Shown in pieces: positions 50,411 to 58,856 of a DNA stretch of 64,000 nt. The notes beneath the pieces were generated by a model. The model worked only from the letters and a program-made list of their open reading frames with translations, was not told the DNA's origin and ran no database searches. The translations under genes and the position numbers were made by a program. Position 1 is the stretch's first letter. Each line of letters starts with the position of its first letter. This stretch comes from Deferribacteraceae bacterium. Its GTDB lineage: Bacteria > Chrysiogenota > Deferribacteres > Deferribacterales > Deferrivibrionaceae. The DNA is taken from contig JAIHAR010000001.1 in NCBI GenBank assembly GCA_020054865.1, forward strand, positions 62,001-126,000, written 5' to 3'.

Positions 50411-50763
50411 CATGGTGTCACATTTAGTTTATCTATAATTTTACTGTATATCTTTTCTGCTTCCTCATCCCCCCAGCAAAGAGGTTTGCCATTAAGTGTG
50501 ACATAAGGCAGGGGGAGTCTATTTTCAACAATAGTATTAACATCATCGATATAATCCAACACTTCCGGTGAAGAGATATCCACATAGTGAATATCAAAAT
50601 TATTCACACCAAGCTTTTTGGATAAAAGTGCATCCAATTCATTTGCAAGTTCAAAGTATGGGTCGGTCTTAATCCCGCAACCTGCAGGAAAATATGAAGG
50701 GCTTCAACCTGATACAAAGTCCATACTCGTACCGAAAAGTCTTATCTTGTTTTTTTCTTCCAT
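50410..50763 (-). CDS. Probable selenoprotein: thioredoxin-fold, YuzD-like, in-frame TGA at codon 20
   Basis: Read through the TGA (50706-50704), the frame encodes 117 aa: MEEKNKIRLFGTSMDFVSG, then U (Sec 20), then SPSYFPAGCGIKTDPYF and on. AAGGAGGG precedes the ATG with proper spacing, 15 bp after purF. The part after the TGA alone has no such signal. The strand-turn-redox-helix start, the FDIHYVDISSPE strand, a cis-Pro loop (LPLPYVTLNGKPL) and a C-terminal helix fit a thioredoxin fold. They resemble YuzD (DUF1462), in which CxxC stands where VSGU is here. Cys 29 could pair with Sec 20. A SECIS-like hairpin lies 14 nt downstream of the TGA. The alternative is a nonsense mutation, but there is no other damage, and the ribosome site, hairpin and terminator are all intact. 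Confidence 0.8.
50673..50689 (-). promoter_or_regulatory. SECIS-like hairpin downstream of the in-frame TGA
   Basis: On the minus strand TCCTGC, loop AGGTT, GCGGGA: six pairs (one G-U) and a loop beginning AGGU. Fourteen bases separate it from the TGA. The known E. coli fdhF element has the apex UGC-AGGUCU-GCA at a similar distance (15 nt between UGA and its upper stem is my recollection). The conserved loop G and U needed for SelB binding are present. Confidence 0.75.
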
Positions 50764-50778
50764 TTTGTCCCTCCTTGC

Positions 50779-52167
50779 TTATTTTTCCTTGGGATTATAC
50801 TCATCGGTTTCAAGATGCATAGTAGGATAATCGCCGCTGAAACAAGCATCGCAATAACTCATCCCCTCAACGCAACTGCAAAGCCCCTGCAGACTGAGAT
50901 AACCAAGACTGTCTGCAGTTATATATTTTCTAATTTCGTCCAGGTCGTGTGTTGAGGCAATTAGCTCTTTTCTTGTAGGTGTGTCTATACCATAAAAACA
51001 AGGGAATTTTGTCGGCGGAGAAGACACTCTAAAATGCACCTCTTTTGCTCCGGCCTCTCTTAACATTTTTACAATCTTTCTGCTGGTTGTCCCTCTAACT
51101 ATTGAATCATCAACAACCACTACCCTTTTTCCGTTTATAACTGACTTTACCGGATTTAATTTAATTTTTACCCCAAAATGTCTGATAGACTGAGCAGGCT
51201 CTATAAATGTCCTGCCTACATAATGATTTCTAATAAGGCCAAGCTCAAAAGGAATTCCGCTTTTTTCAGAATAACCTAAAGTGGCAACAATCCCTGAGTC
51301 CGGGACAGGGACAACAATATCTGCGTCAATAGGATTTTCCTCCGCAAGCTTTGCACCCATTTTTTTTCTGATATCATAAACATACTGACTGAATATCATA
51401 GAATCAGGTCTGGCAAAATAAATAAATTCAAAAATACATGGTTTTGGAACAATTTCCTCAAAAGGTTTAAGACTCTTGATTCCATCTTCACCTATTATTA
51501 TCATTTCCCCTGGCTCTATCTCACGGATAAACTCTGCCTCTATCAAATCAAGTGCACAGGTTTCACTTACCAAAACATAGCCAGTTCTTTTTTTGCCAAG
51601 AATTAGAGGCCTTATTCCAAGAGGGTCTCTTATGCCAATCATATGGTTTTTGGTCATAAAAATTATCGAATAGGCACCTTTTAGCTGTTTAAGAGAATCA
51701 ATTATGGCATCTTCAAGGGTCTTCATTTCACTTTTTGCAATCAGGTGAATTATTATTTCACTGTCTGAGGTAGAAGTAAAAATAGCACCATTCTTTACAA
51801 GCCTTTCTCTTATCTTATAAGCATTTACAATATTTCCATTATGTGCAAGTGCCACCTGCCCTTTATTAATCTCAGCTACAATGGGCTGGGTGTTTTTAAG
51901 AAGATTGGCACCGGAAGTGGAATATCTGTTATGCCCTATTGCCACATCACCCTGAAGTTTCATCAACTTATCTTCAGAAAAAATATCATTTACAAGGCCA
52001 AGCCCTTTTTCGGCATGAATTTGCCCATGTTTTAGGGCAGCAATACCTGCTCCTTCCTGACCTCTATGCTGAAGAGCGTATAGGCAAAGATAAACAAGGT
52101 TTGCCGCCTCGCTATCTCCGTAGACGCCGGCCACACCACATTCTTCTTTAAATTTATCAAAAATCAT
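50779..52167 (-). CDS. purF: Amidophosphoribosyltransferase (PurF)
   Basis: First committed step of purine synthesis: PRPP plus glutamine to phosphoribosylamine. The 462-aa protein has a short propeptide before the N-terminal nucleophile Cys ([10 protein letters not shown]). The glutaminase motifs are GHNRYSTSG and HNGNIVN, and the PRPP loop is [19 protein letters not shown]. Cysteines in [19 protein letters not shown] and two earlier positions match the iron-sulfur type of Bacillus PurF. It overlaps purL by 4 bp. Confidence 0.97.
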   Translation of the reverse strand: MIFDKFKEECGVAGVYGDSEAANLVYLCLYALQHRGQEGAGIAALKHGQIHAEKGLGLVNDIFSEDKLMKLQGDVAIGHNRYSTSGANLLKNTQPIVAEINKGQVALAHNGNIVNAYKIRERLVKNGAIFTSTSDSEIIIHLIAKSEMKTLEDAIIDSLKQLKGAYSIIFMTKNHMIGIRDPLGIRPLILGKKRTGYVLVSETCALDLIEAEFIREIEPGEMIIIGEDGIKSLKPFEEIVPKPCIFEFIYFARPDSMIFSQYVYDIRKKMGAKLAEENPIDADIVVPVPDSGIVATLGYSEKSGIPFELGLIRNHYVGRTFIEPAQSIRHFGVKIKLNPVKSVINGKRVVVVDDSIVRGTTSRKIVKMLREAGAKEVHFRVSSPPTKFPCFYGIDTPTRKELIASTHDLDEIRKYITADSLGYLSLQGLCSCVEGMSYCDACFSGDYPTMHLETDEYNPKEK

Positions 52168-54395
52168 TGCATCTTACCTTTTATAGCATTTTCATAAATA
52201 TACTTGGCAGCAAGAATATTTACATCTATTATCTTTCGGCCTTTATTCCTAATGGAAATAAAATTACCAACCGTTTTTCCTGCAATCATGTAAAAAAGCC
52301 CATATTTCTTAAGAAGTTCTTCTACTTTCTCAAGATTAAGAGAGCTTACCTCAATGATTGCCCTTGCCTGACTTTCAGAAAATAGCAAAAAGTCATCTCT
52401 CACATCCTCATTGAAACTAACCTCACAACCTATTTCATTCTCAAAAGTCATCTCAGCCAGTGCGACGGCAAAGCCACCTTCGGAGATATCGTGAGCAGAA
52501 TTTAGCAATTTCCTTCCGGAAGCATCAACCATAAAATCTATAAGTTTTTTCTCAGCATCGAGTTCTACTTCCGGAGCATCACCTGCTACCAAATTATGAC
52601 AAACTTTCAGGTATTCGCTTGCGCCAATTTCATATTTATCCTTGCCAACCACAATAATGTGGCTATTGAAACTTTTAAAAGAAGATTTCAGCGTATTTTT
52701 CACATCATCAATAGCACCTACCATTACAATTGTTGGGGTAGGATATACACCTTTACCTTCTGTTTCATTGTAAAAACTTACGTTTCCGCTTACCACAGGT
52801 GTATCAAGGGCAAGACAGGCTTCCTTCATACCTTCAAGAGCTTCTACAAATTGCCACATTATCTCAGGCTTTTCAGGATTACCAAAATTAAGACAATTTG
52901 TAATGGCAAGCGGTTTTGCACCGCTCATTGCAACATTTCTTGCAGCCTCTACAACTGCAAGGCTTCCACCTTTCTTAGGATTTACATAACAATATCTTGG
53001 ATTGCAATCGCTTGAAAGCGCTATCCCTTTTCTTGATTCCTTGATTCTGATTACTGCTGCATCCGAGCCTGGTATCACAACAGTATTTGTTCTGACCATA
53101 TAATCGTATTGTTCAAAAACCCACCTTTTGGAAGCAATGTTTTGACTATTTAGAAGGTTGAAAAGGCAGGTGTTAAGATCATCAATCTTTTTCAGCTTTA
53201 ACGGAGAAAAGCTTCTTAAATCTTCAATATATTCAGGTTTTTTATATGGTCTGTCGTAAACAGGGGCATTGTTTGAAAGAGGATCAGCAGGTAAAAAGGC
53301 CACTTCCTCGCCATTCCAGAATAATCTTACAAAGCCATCGTCTGTAACCTCACCAATTATTGCAACATCAAGATCCCACTTTTTAAAAATTTCGATTACT
53401 TTTTCTTCAAACCCTTTTTTGGCAACCATCAGCATTCTTTCTTGAGACTCAGAAAGCATTATTTCGTAAGGTGTCATCCCCTTTTCCCTTACAGGGACTT
53501 TGTCAAGGTAAAGCTTTACCCCTGAGCCCGATTTGGATGCCATTTCAAAAGATGAGCTTGTAAGCCCTGCTGCACCCATATCTTGAATGCCGATTATATA
53601 CTCGTTTTTCATAAGCTCAAGACACGCTTCAAGAAGGAGCTTTTCTTTAAATGGGTCGCCAATCTGTACGTTTGGCCTTTTGCTTTCAGAATCGGCACTA
53701 AATTCTTCACTTGCCATCGTGGCACCGTGGATACCATCTCGTCCCGTCTTAGCACCCACATAAATTATCGGATTGCCCACCCCTTCAGCCTTTGCCAGAA
53801 ATATTTTATCTTTCTTCACAATACCCAATGCAAAGGCATTTACCAGAGGATTTTTTTGATAACATTCGTCAAAGAAAACTTCTCCACCTACCGTAGGCAC
53901 CCCAAAACAGTTTCCATAACCAGCAATACCGGCAACAACGCCATCCATGATTTTTATTGTTTCGTCATTATCCAGTGTCCCAAACCTGAGAGAGTTCATT
54001 GCTGCAACAGGCCTTGCGCCCATGGTAAACACATCTCTTAAGATTCCTCCAACACCCGTAGCGGCACCCTGATACGGCTCTATGTAAGAAGGGTGGTTGT
54101 GGCTTTCTACCTTGAAGCAGGCACAGATATCACCATCAATTTCAATAATCCCTGCATTCTCTCCCGGCCCCTGAACAACACATTTTCCTTGGGTAGGAAG
54201 CTTTTTGAGGTGAATTTTACTGCTTTTATAACTACAATGCTCGCTCCACATCGAAGAAATAATTCCGATTTCTATATAATTTGGATTCCTGCCAAGAATT
54301 TTTTTGGCAAGTTCATATTCCTCAGTTTTCAGTCCCATCTCTTTTGCAATTTTTTCATCAACATCTGGGTAATTAAAAGAATTATATACGCTCAT
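52164..54395 (-). CDS. purL: Phosphoribosylformylglycinamidine synthase subunit PurL
   Basis: ATP-dependent FGAM synthase, small-type PurL of 743 aa that works with PurQ and PurS. Motifs include [13 protein letters not shown] (catalytic His), [54 protein letters not shown] and the C-terminal [15 protein letters not shown]. It overlaps purQ and purF by 4 bp each. Confidence 0.98.
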   Translation of the reverse strand: MSVYNSFNYPDVDEKIAKEMGLKTEEYELAKKILGRNPNYIEIGIISSMWSEHCSYKSSKIHLKKLPTQGKCVVQGPGENAGIIEIDGDICACFKVESHNHPSYIEPYQGAATGVGGILRDVFTMGARPVAAMNSLRFGTLDNDETIKIMDGVVAGIAGYGNCFGVPTVGGEVFFDECYQKNPLVNAFALGIVKKDKIFLAKAEGVGNPIIYVGAKTGRDGIHGATMASEEFSADSESKRPNVQIGDPFKEKLLLEACLELMKNEYIIGIQDMGAAGLTSSSFEMASKSGSGVKLYLDKVPVREKGMTPYEIMLSESQERMLMVAKKGFEEKVIEIFKKWDLDVAIIGEVTDDGFVRLFWNGEEVAFLPADPLSNNAPVYDRPYKKPEYIEDLRSFSPLKLKKIDDLNTCLFNLLNSQNIASKRWVFEQYDYMVRTNTVVIPGSDAAVIRIKESRKGIALSSDCNPRYCYVNPKKGGSLAVVEAARNVAMSGAKPLAITNCLNFGNPEKPEIMWQFVEALEGMKEACLALDTPVVSGNVSFYNETEGKGVYPTPTIVMVGAIDDVKNTLKSSFKSFNSHIIVVGKDKYEIGASEYLKVCHNLVAGDAPEVELDAEKKLIDFMVDASGRKLLNSAHDISEGGFAVALAEMTFENEIGCEVSFNEDVRDDFLLFSESQARAIIEVSSLNLEKVEELLKKYGLFYMIAGKTVGNFISIRNKGRKIIDVNILAAKYIYENAIKGKMQ

Positions 54396-55090
54396 ATTCC
54401 ACCTTTAAGATACTTCTTGACGGAGTTGAATATATGAAATCCATCCATATTGCCCAAAATCTCCTCTGCACACCTTTCAGGATGGGGCATCATTCCAAGT
54501 ACATTCCCTTTTTTATTGACAATTCCGGCAATATTATCCACAGAGCCGTTTGGATTTGCATCATCGAAAGTCTCCCCGGTTTCGCTGCAATATCTGAAAA
54601 CTACCTGTTCGTTTTCAATCAGTTCATTAAGACCTTTCTCATCTATAAAATAATTACCGTCCATATGGGCAATGGGTATTTTAATAATCTCTCCCGGCGT
54701 ATAAAATCTTGTAAAAGGTGTGTTTACATTGCTCACAACAAGATTTACGTTTTTACATATAAATTTAAGATCCCTGTTTCTTAAAAGTGCTCCCGGCAAT
54801 AACCTGGTTTCAGTAAGCACCTGGAAACCGTTGCAAATACCAAGCACAAGGCCACCTTTCTCTGCAAACTCAACCACAGAATCAATAATCTCTGAATGAC
54901 TTGCAATAGCCCCGCATCTTAAATAATCTCCATAAGAAAATCCACCCGGCAATACTATAAAATCAACCCCTTTTAAATCTCTCTCTTTGTGCCACAAAAA
55001 TACAGTGTCCACTTCCAAAACATGCTTCAAAACGTGATAGCAGTCATGGTCACAATTTGAACCGGGAAAAACAACTACCCCTGCTTTCAT
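54392..55090 (-). CDS. purQ: Phosphoribosylformylglycinamidine synthase subunit PurQ
   Basis: Glutaminase component of the FGAM synthase complex, 232 aa, class I amidotransferase. [14 protein letters not shown] is at the start, the nucleophile Cys is in GICNGFQVL (about 87), and the His/Glu of the triad are in [13 protein letters not shown]. It lies 2 bp after purS. Confidence 0.97.
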   Translation of the reverse strand: MKAGVVVFPGSNCDHDCYHVLKHVLEVDTVFLWHKERDLKGVDFIVLPGGFSYGDYLRCGAIASHSEIIDSVVEFAEKGGLVLGICNGFQVLTETRLLPGALLRNRDLKFICKNVNLVVSNVNTPFTRFYTPGEIIKIPIAHMDGNYFIDEKGLNELIENEQVVFRYCSETGETFDDANPNGSVDNIAGIVNKKGNVLGMMPHPERCAEEILGNMDGFHIFNSVKKYLKGGI

Positions 55091-55092
55091 AA

Positions 55093-55329
55093 TTATTCAC
55101 CTACTTCAATGCTGTATTCTTCAATAATTGGGTTTGCAAGCATCTTTTTTGAGATTTCATCAATCTTTTCATTAAGGTTTTCTGTCTTGGAAACCTCAAG
55201 CTCAAAGATTTTTCCAACCCTAACGCTATCAATAAAATCATAGCCGTTTCTCTTTGCTGACTGCAATATAGCTTCACCCTGAGGGTCCAATACCGTCTCT
55301 TTAAGTTTAACATAAACCTTTATTTTCAT
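55093..55329 (-). CDS. purS: Phosphoribosylformylglycinamidine synthase subunit PurS
   Basis: A 78-aa structural subunit that links PurL and Pur[21 protein letters not shown] and [13 protein letters not shown] are family-typical, as is the end [13 protein letters not shown]. The second of two close ATG codons was chosen because GAGGT is 6 nt from it. First gene of purS-purQ-purL-purF. The 110-bp gap upstream lacks a clear promoter. Confidence 0.95.
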   Translation of the reverse strand: MKIKVYVKLKETVLDPQGEAILQSAKRNGYDFIDSVRVGKIFELEVSKTENLNEKIDEISKKMLANPIIEEYSIEVGE

Positions 55330-55439
55330 CTGCATACCTCGAGTTTTTCTTAAAACTTAGCACAAAATAAGGAAAGTGTCATTGATTTTTTGCTCCAAAT
55401 TCAATCAATAAGGTTTAGGAACAAAATTATTAAAAATTA

Positions 55440-56105
55440 CTAAACGACCTTGCCTGAAACTTTGTTTAGAATAAAGTTCCAACCATTTTTAATATGTTTT
55501 TCGACCAATTTTTCTACTCTGTCTGCATCCCTCTCTTCAAAGGCCTCAATAATCTCTTTATGTTCTTCAATAACTTTAGAAATCCTCCCTGTCTCAGTAA
55601 AAGAATATGCGGTAGCTCGTTTAAACTGTCTGAGCAGGCTCTCAAGAAACCTTACCAGTCTTGAATTATTGCATTTGCTTATAAATAGATTGTGAAACTC
55701 TGAATTAAGCTTGATAAGATTGGCAACATTTCGTGTCAATGAATATTTTTCCATTTTGTCATTAATATCTTTCAATTTGGCAATATCTTCAAAACTAAGA
55801 TTTTTTATTGCAAGCTTTGCAGCAAGAGACTCAAGCTTCATCTTCAAAACAAATATGTCATCCACATCCTTGTCCGTTACTACCGAAACTACTGCCCCGC
55901 GCCTTGGAAAAATTTCCACAAAGCCTTCCATTTCAAGCAGTCTCAGTGCCTCTCTTATGGGAGTCCTGCTTATGCCAAGCATTTCTGAAAGCTTTGGCTC
56001 TGTGAGCCTGTCACCTGCTTTCAAAGTACCATTTAGAATATATCCTCTAATTGTTTCAGCAATCTTTTCACTCAATGTTGTATTGTCGATAGATATGTCT
56101 TTCAT
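55440..56105 (-). CDS. GntR-family regulator, FadR/FCD subgroup (second of tandem pair)
   Basis: A 221-aa repressor. A winged helix (about 10-75) contains LTEPKLSEMLGISRTPIREA and MEGFVEIFPRRGAVV, and an all-helical FCD ligand domain (about 85-212) follows, with the metal-site residues in NSEFHNLF and HIKNGW. It overlaps the upstream paralog by 4 bp and shares its promoter. The two share the same DNA-reading helix (ISRTPIREALR) and may recognise the same site. Ligand unknown. Confidence 0.92.
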   Translation of the reverse strand: MKDISIDNTTLSEKIAETIRGYILNGTLKAGDRLTEPKLSEMLGISRTPIREALRLLEMEGFVEIFPRRGAVVSVVTDKDVDDIFVLKMKLESLAAKLAIKNLSFEDIAKLKDINDKMEKYSLTRNVANLIKLNSEFHNLFISKCNNSRLVRFLESLLRQFKRATAYSFTETGRISKVIEEHKEIIEAFEERDADRVEKLVEKHIKNGWNFILNKVSGKVV

Positions 56106-56785
56106 AAGCCATTATCCTCTTTATTTATGAATTTTCTTAAATATCTCCAGCTGCTGTTGATGTGCTCTCTGACAGTGTTTTCAGCCAGTACTGAATCTTT
56201 TTTCTCAAAAGCTTCAATAATTTTTAAATGTTCGACATAGGCATCTCTTGACCTGTCCGCCTTAGCCACAAGAATACCTTTAAATCTTTGAAAATTCTTT
56301 GATAAACCTTCGAGTATTTCAATCAACTTATTATTTTTACTGGCAAGAATAAAAACATTATGAAAATCAACATTATATGACAAATACTCTTCCACTATAT
56401 TTTTACTGCTATTTGACAAACTGAAAAATTTTTCATTTATTTTTTTTAGCTTTTCAATCTCCTCCGTCCCCATATTCAATGTTGCCTGACTTGCCGCAAG
56501 TCCCTCAAGATTAGCTTTGATTGCATAAAGATCGTCCAAATCTTTCAAGGTTATTCTTTTGACAACAGCTCCACGTCGTGGAACAATCTCAATAAAACCT
56601 TCACTTTCAAGCTGCCTTAACGCTTCCCTGATTGGAGTCCTGCTTATTCCAAGAGTCTCAGCGAGTTTAGGCTCTACAAGTCTCTCTCCATCAGTATAAA
56701 CACCTTTAATTATATCTGACCTGATTCTGTCAGCTATTATTTCCCTTAAAGGCTTTGCATCATAATAGTAAATTTCCTGTGCCAC
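56102..56785 (-). CDS. GntR-family regulator, FadR/FCD subgroup (first of tandem pair)
   Basis: A 227-aa paralog of the next gene. The winged helix contains LVEPKLAETLGISRTPIREA and SEGFIEIVPRRGAVV; the FCD domain contains NVDFHNVFILASKN and HINSSWRYL. The start is GTG with AAGGA 8 nt upstream. A promoter and a perfect palindrome lie just before the gene, which fits autoregulation. The pair precedes the purine operon, but no link to purines is shown. Confidence 0.92.
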   Translation of the reverse strand: MAQEIYYYDAKPLREIIADRIRSDIIKGVYTDGERLVEPKLAETLGISRTPIREALRQLESEGFIEIVPRRGAVVKRITLKDLDDLYAIKANLEGLAASQATLNMGTEEIEKLKKINEKFFSLSNSSKNIVEEYLSYNVDFHNVFILASKNNKLIEILEGLSKNFQRFKGILVAKADRSRDAYVEHLKIIEAFEKKDSVLAENTVREHINSSWRYLRKFINKEDNGL

Positions 56786-56820
56786 ATCAAAATCCTTGTC
56801 ATGTTTAGTAAAATTGTATT

Positions 56821-56865
56821 CTGTATACAGTATGCAAATATACTATAACATTATTTTATCGTCAA
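56821..56865 (-). promoter_or_regulatory. Promoter and palindromic operator of the GntR pair
   Basis: On the minus strand TTGACG (56865-56860), 17 bp, TATATT (56842-56837). The perfect palindrome CTGTATACAG (56830-56821) starts about where transcription should. The GTATAC core fits the T-GT-N-AC-A operators of FadR-type GntR proteins. The gap beyond it, 56866-56973, is AT-rich and shows nothing else. Confidence 0.75.
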
Positions 56866-56973
56866 TAGATTTTTTTCTTTTAAATTAGGAATTTAAATTA
56901 AACACAATCTATACAACAACAAATAAGTTACATAAAAATAACTGTTATTGTTTTTTTTAATTTCACTTGAAGT

Positions 56974-57141
56974 TTAATTTTCACCATTTTTTAAGAAACT
57001 GTAAAGGTGATAAGCACAGTCAGGACCAACAAGTTTTTTTACCATCGAAGTCTTTAATTTAACTTTCTTTTTGAGAATCAATTCTTTGTATTTGTATTTT
57101 TTGGCAATAAGTTGCGCTTTGTCAGACAATTCTTTTTCCAT
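56974..57141 (-). CDS. Small basic protein downstream of rlmB
   Basis: A 55-aa frame beginning MEKELSDKAQLIAKKYKY and ending YSFLKNGEN. It is lysine-rich (14 Lys), with the segment KKLVGPDCAYHLY near the end. It starts 2 bp after the rlmB stop, so it would be translated from the same mRNA; the ribosome site is weak (GAGT). No family recognised. Confidence 0.5.
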   Translation of the reverse strand: MEKELSDKAQLIAKKYKYKELILKKKVKLKTSMVKKLVGPDCAYHLYSFLKNGEN

Positions 57142-57143
57142 AT

Positions 57144-57827
57144 TTATTTACTCAGCTCATAAAAAATAATAGCAGCACTTTGAGAAGCGTTTAGAGAATC
57201 GATTTCAGATTTCATTGGTATCTTGAATATCACATCAGCTCTCTTTAGCACATTTGGACGCACCCCTTTGCCTTCAGAGCCGATAACAATTGCTTTTTTA
57301 CCATCATTTTTTATTTGATAAATATCTACATTCGTGTTCACATCGGCAGCATACACAAAAAAACCTATTTTTTTCAGTTCATCAAGAGTTTTGGCTATAT
57401 TTGTAACCTCAATAATCTTTGAATATATCAAGCTGCCGGCACTTGTCTTAAAAACAGTGGGTGTAATTTTGCACTGGTTATCCTTTGCAATTATAAAATA
57501 TCTTACGCCAAAACAGTGGCCTGCTCTTAAAATTGCTCCGAAATTATGGGGATCCTGTATATGATCCAAGACTCCGATGCAAGATTCATTCCTCAAACTT
57601 TCCAAAACATCATAAAAGTCATATACCAAAAAATCGATATCAGCAACAACACCTTGATTTTTTTCGGGAAACTTAACATCAAACTCATCCTTTTTCATTA
57701 CATTGACTTTAACTTTTCCAAGATTTATTTCTCGTATATTTGATGTACCTTCCCTGATTATTATTTCATTTATTTTTATTTTTGCCTTTAACGCTTCAAT
57801 TAAAGCATTTTTTCCATATATCAGCAT
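57144..57827 (-). CDS. rlmB: 23S rRNA (guanosine-2'-O)-methyltransferase RlmB / TrmH family
   Basis: A 227-aa SPOUT methyltransferase. A short substrate-binding domain (LIYGKNALIEALKAKIKINE) is followed by the knotted SAM domain: LDHIQDPHNFGAILRAGHCF (motif 1), VIGSEGKGVRPNVLKRAD (motif 2) and IPMKSEIDSLNASQSAAIIF (motif 3, with the NASQ/NVS-type sequence). RlmB methylates G2251 in E. coli; a tRNA or other rRNA target cannot be excluded. Confidence 0.92.
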   Translation of the reverse strand: MLIYGKNALIEALKAKIKINEIIIREGTSNIREINLGKVKVNVMKKDEFDVKFPEKNQGVVADIDFLVYDFYDVLESLRNESCIGVLDHIQDPHNFGAILRAGHCFGVRYFIIAKDNQCKITPTVFKTSAGSLIYSKIIEVTNIAKTLDELKKIGFFVYAADVNTNVDIYQIKNDGKKAIVIGSEGKGVRPNVLKRADVIFKIPMKSEIDSLNASQSAAIIFYELSK

Positions 57828-57904
57828 ATTATCCTCTTTAATTTAACAATAATTTACAATATTAATCTTTACAAAAAAATATTTTTAACTATAAGCTTTT
57901 TTCC

Positions 57905-58327
57905 ATGTTAATATTAGAGCATATATCAAAAGGTTTCAACAACGGAATTAAAATCAGCAAAAAAATTGTGATATTTACATTCCCTTTTTACATAGCCGTT
58001 GATCTTCTTAAGCAACTTGAAATACTTGATAAAATAGGTTCTTTTTTTTCACCGGTGATGAAACTAATCGGACTTCCGGGCGAAGCATCCATTGCAATTA
58101 TCTCCGGTATGACGCTTAATCTATATGCTGCCATTGCGGCAATAGGCCCGCTTGATTTAAATGCAAAGCAGATTACAATTATGGGATTATTTTTAGGGAT
58201 TGCTCACAATCTCATCATTGAAACCGTAATACTTACAAGAACAGGGATAAAGGCTTTACCTGTATTGTCAGTTAGATTCTTGATGGCCTTTTTTGCTGCA
58301 TTTATAGTAAACGTGTTATGGATATAA
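57905..58327 (+). CDS. Nucleoside-recognition (Gate) domain membrane protein, SpmA-like
   Basis: A 140-aa protein with three or four spans. The signature GLPGEASIAIISGMTLNLYAA, then KQITIMGLFLGIAHNLIIET, are typical of the Gate/nucleoside-recognition family related to SpmA/SpmB and FeoB. Two such half-size genes overlap here (10 bp) and probably form one heteromeric transporter. No Shine-Dalgarno; TTTACA, 16 bp, TATAAG (57868-57895) would give an almost leaderless mRNA. Substrate unknown. Confidence 0.8.
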   Translation: MLILEHISKGFNNGIKISKKIVIFTFPFYIAVDLLKQLEILDKIGSFFSPVMKLIGLPGEASIAIISGMTLNLYAAIAAIGPLDLNAKQITIMGLFLGIAHNLIIETVILTRTGIKALPVLSVRFLMAFFAAFIVNVLWI

Positions 58328-58755
58328 ATTTAATTGAGCCGTTAAAAAATGCTTTTATGTTGTGTCTGAAACTTACACTTATAATTGTAACATTAATGGT
58401 GATTTACGAATTCTACGAAAACTCAAGGCTATATAAATTATCTCAAAAAGTACTGAACAAACCGTTTTACAAACTTGGAATAGACTCAAATGCTTCGATA
58501 ACAATGGTTGTGGGATTAGTATTGGGGATAGCATACGGAGCTGGCATTTTGATAAAAAACGCCATATCCGGAAATATGACTCAAAAAGAGATAGTCCTGA
58601 CTTCATTATTTTTAAGTGTATGTCATGCAGTATTTGAAGACACACTACTTTTCGTAGCTGTTGGTGCAAACGGTTTCATAATTATTGGTATGCGGATTAT
58701 ATTGGCATTTTTAATGATTATTGTACTTAATTACTATTATTTAAAGAACAGATAG
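58318..58755 (+). CDS. Nucleoside-recognition (Gate) domain membrane protein, SpmB-like
   Basis: A 145-aa partner of the preceding protein. LGIDSNASITMVVGLVLGIAYG and LTSLFLSVCHAVFEDTLLF are the matching Gate motifs; about four spans. Its start overlaps the first gene's end by 10 bp, so translation is coupled. Confidence 0.8.
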   Translation: MDINLIEPLKNAFMLCLKLTLIIVTLMVIYEFYENSRLYKLSQKVLNKPFYKLGIDSNASITMVVGLVLGIAYGAGILIKNAISGNMTQKEIVLTSLFLSVCHAVFEDTLLFVAVGANGFIIIGMRIILAFLMIIVLNYYYLKNR

Positions 58756-58796
58756 TAAACATAACCTGTATTTTTAAAAAATAATCCTCATTTCTC

Positions 58797-58825
58797 TTGA
58801 TAAATTAAGGTTTTAGTGCTAAAAA
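58797..58825 (+). promoter_or_regulatory. Possible ileS promoter
   Basis: TTGATA (58797-58802), 17 bp, TAAAAA (58820-58825), about 30 bp before the ATG, which has AAGAGGG. The -10 is a weak match. Confidence 0.4.
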
Positions 58826-58856
58826 TCACCCTCAAATAAAATTTTAAGAGGGTAAA

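Noticed and set aside
50410-50637. A 75-aa protein starting at an internal ATG (MDALLSKKL...)
   Set aside because: It has no Shine-Dalgarno and begins inside a conserved helix; the upstream ATG with AAGGAGGG continues through the TGA in the same frame, so the longer selenoprotein reading is preferred.
50410-50763. Reading the TGA gene as a plain pseudogene like its neighbour at 49951
   Set aside because: No frameshift or second stop is present, the hairpin after the TGA fits a SECIS, and the ribosome site and terminator are intact, unlike the heavily broken kinase remnant.
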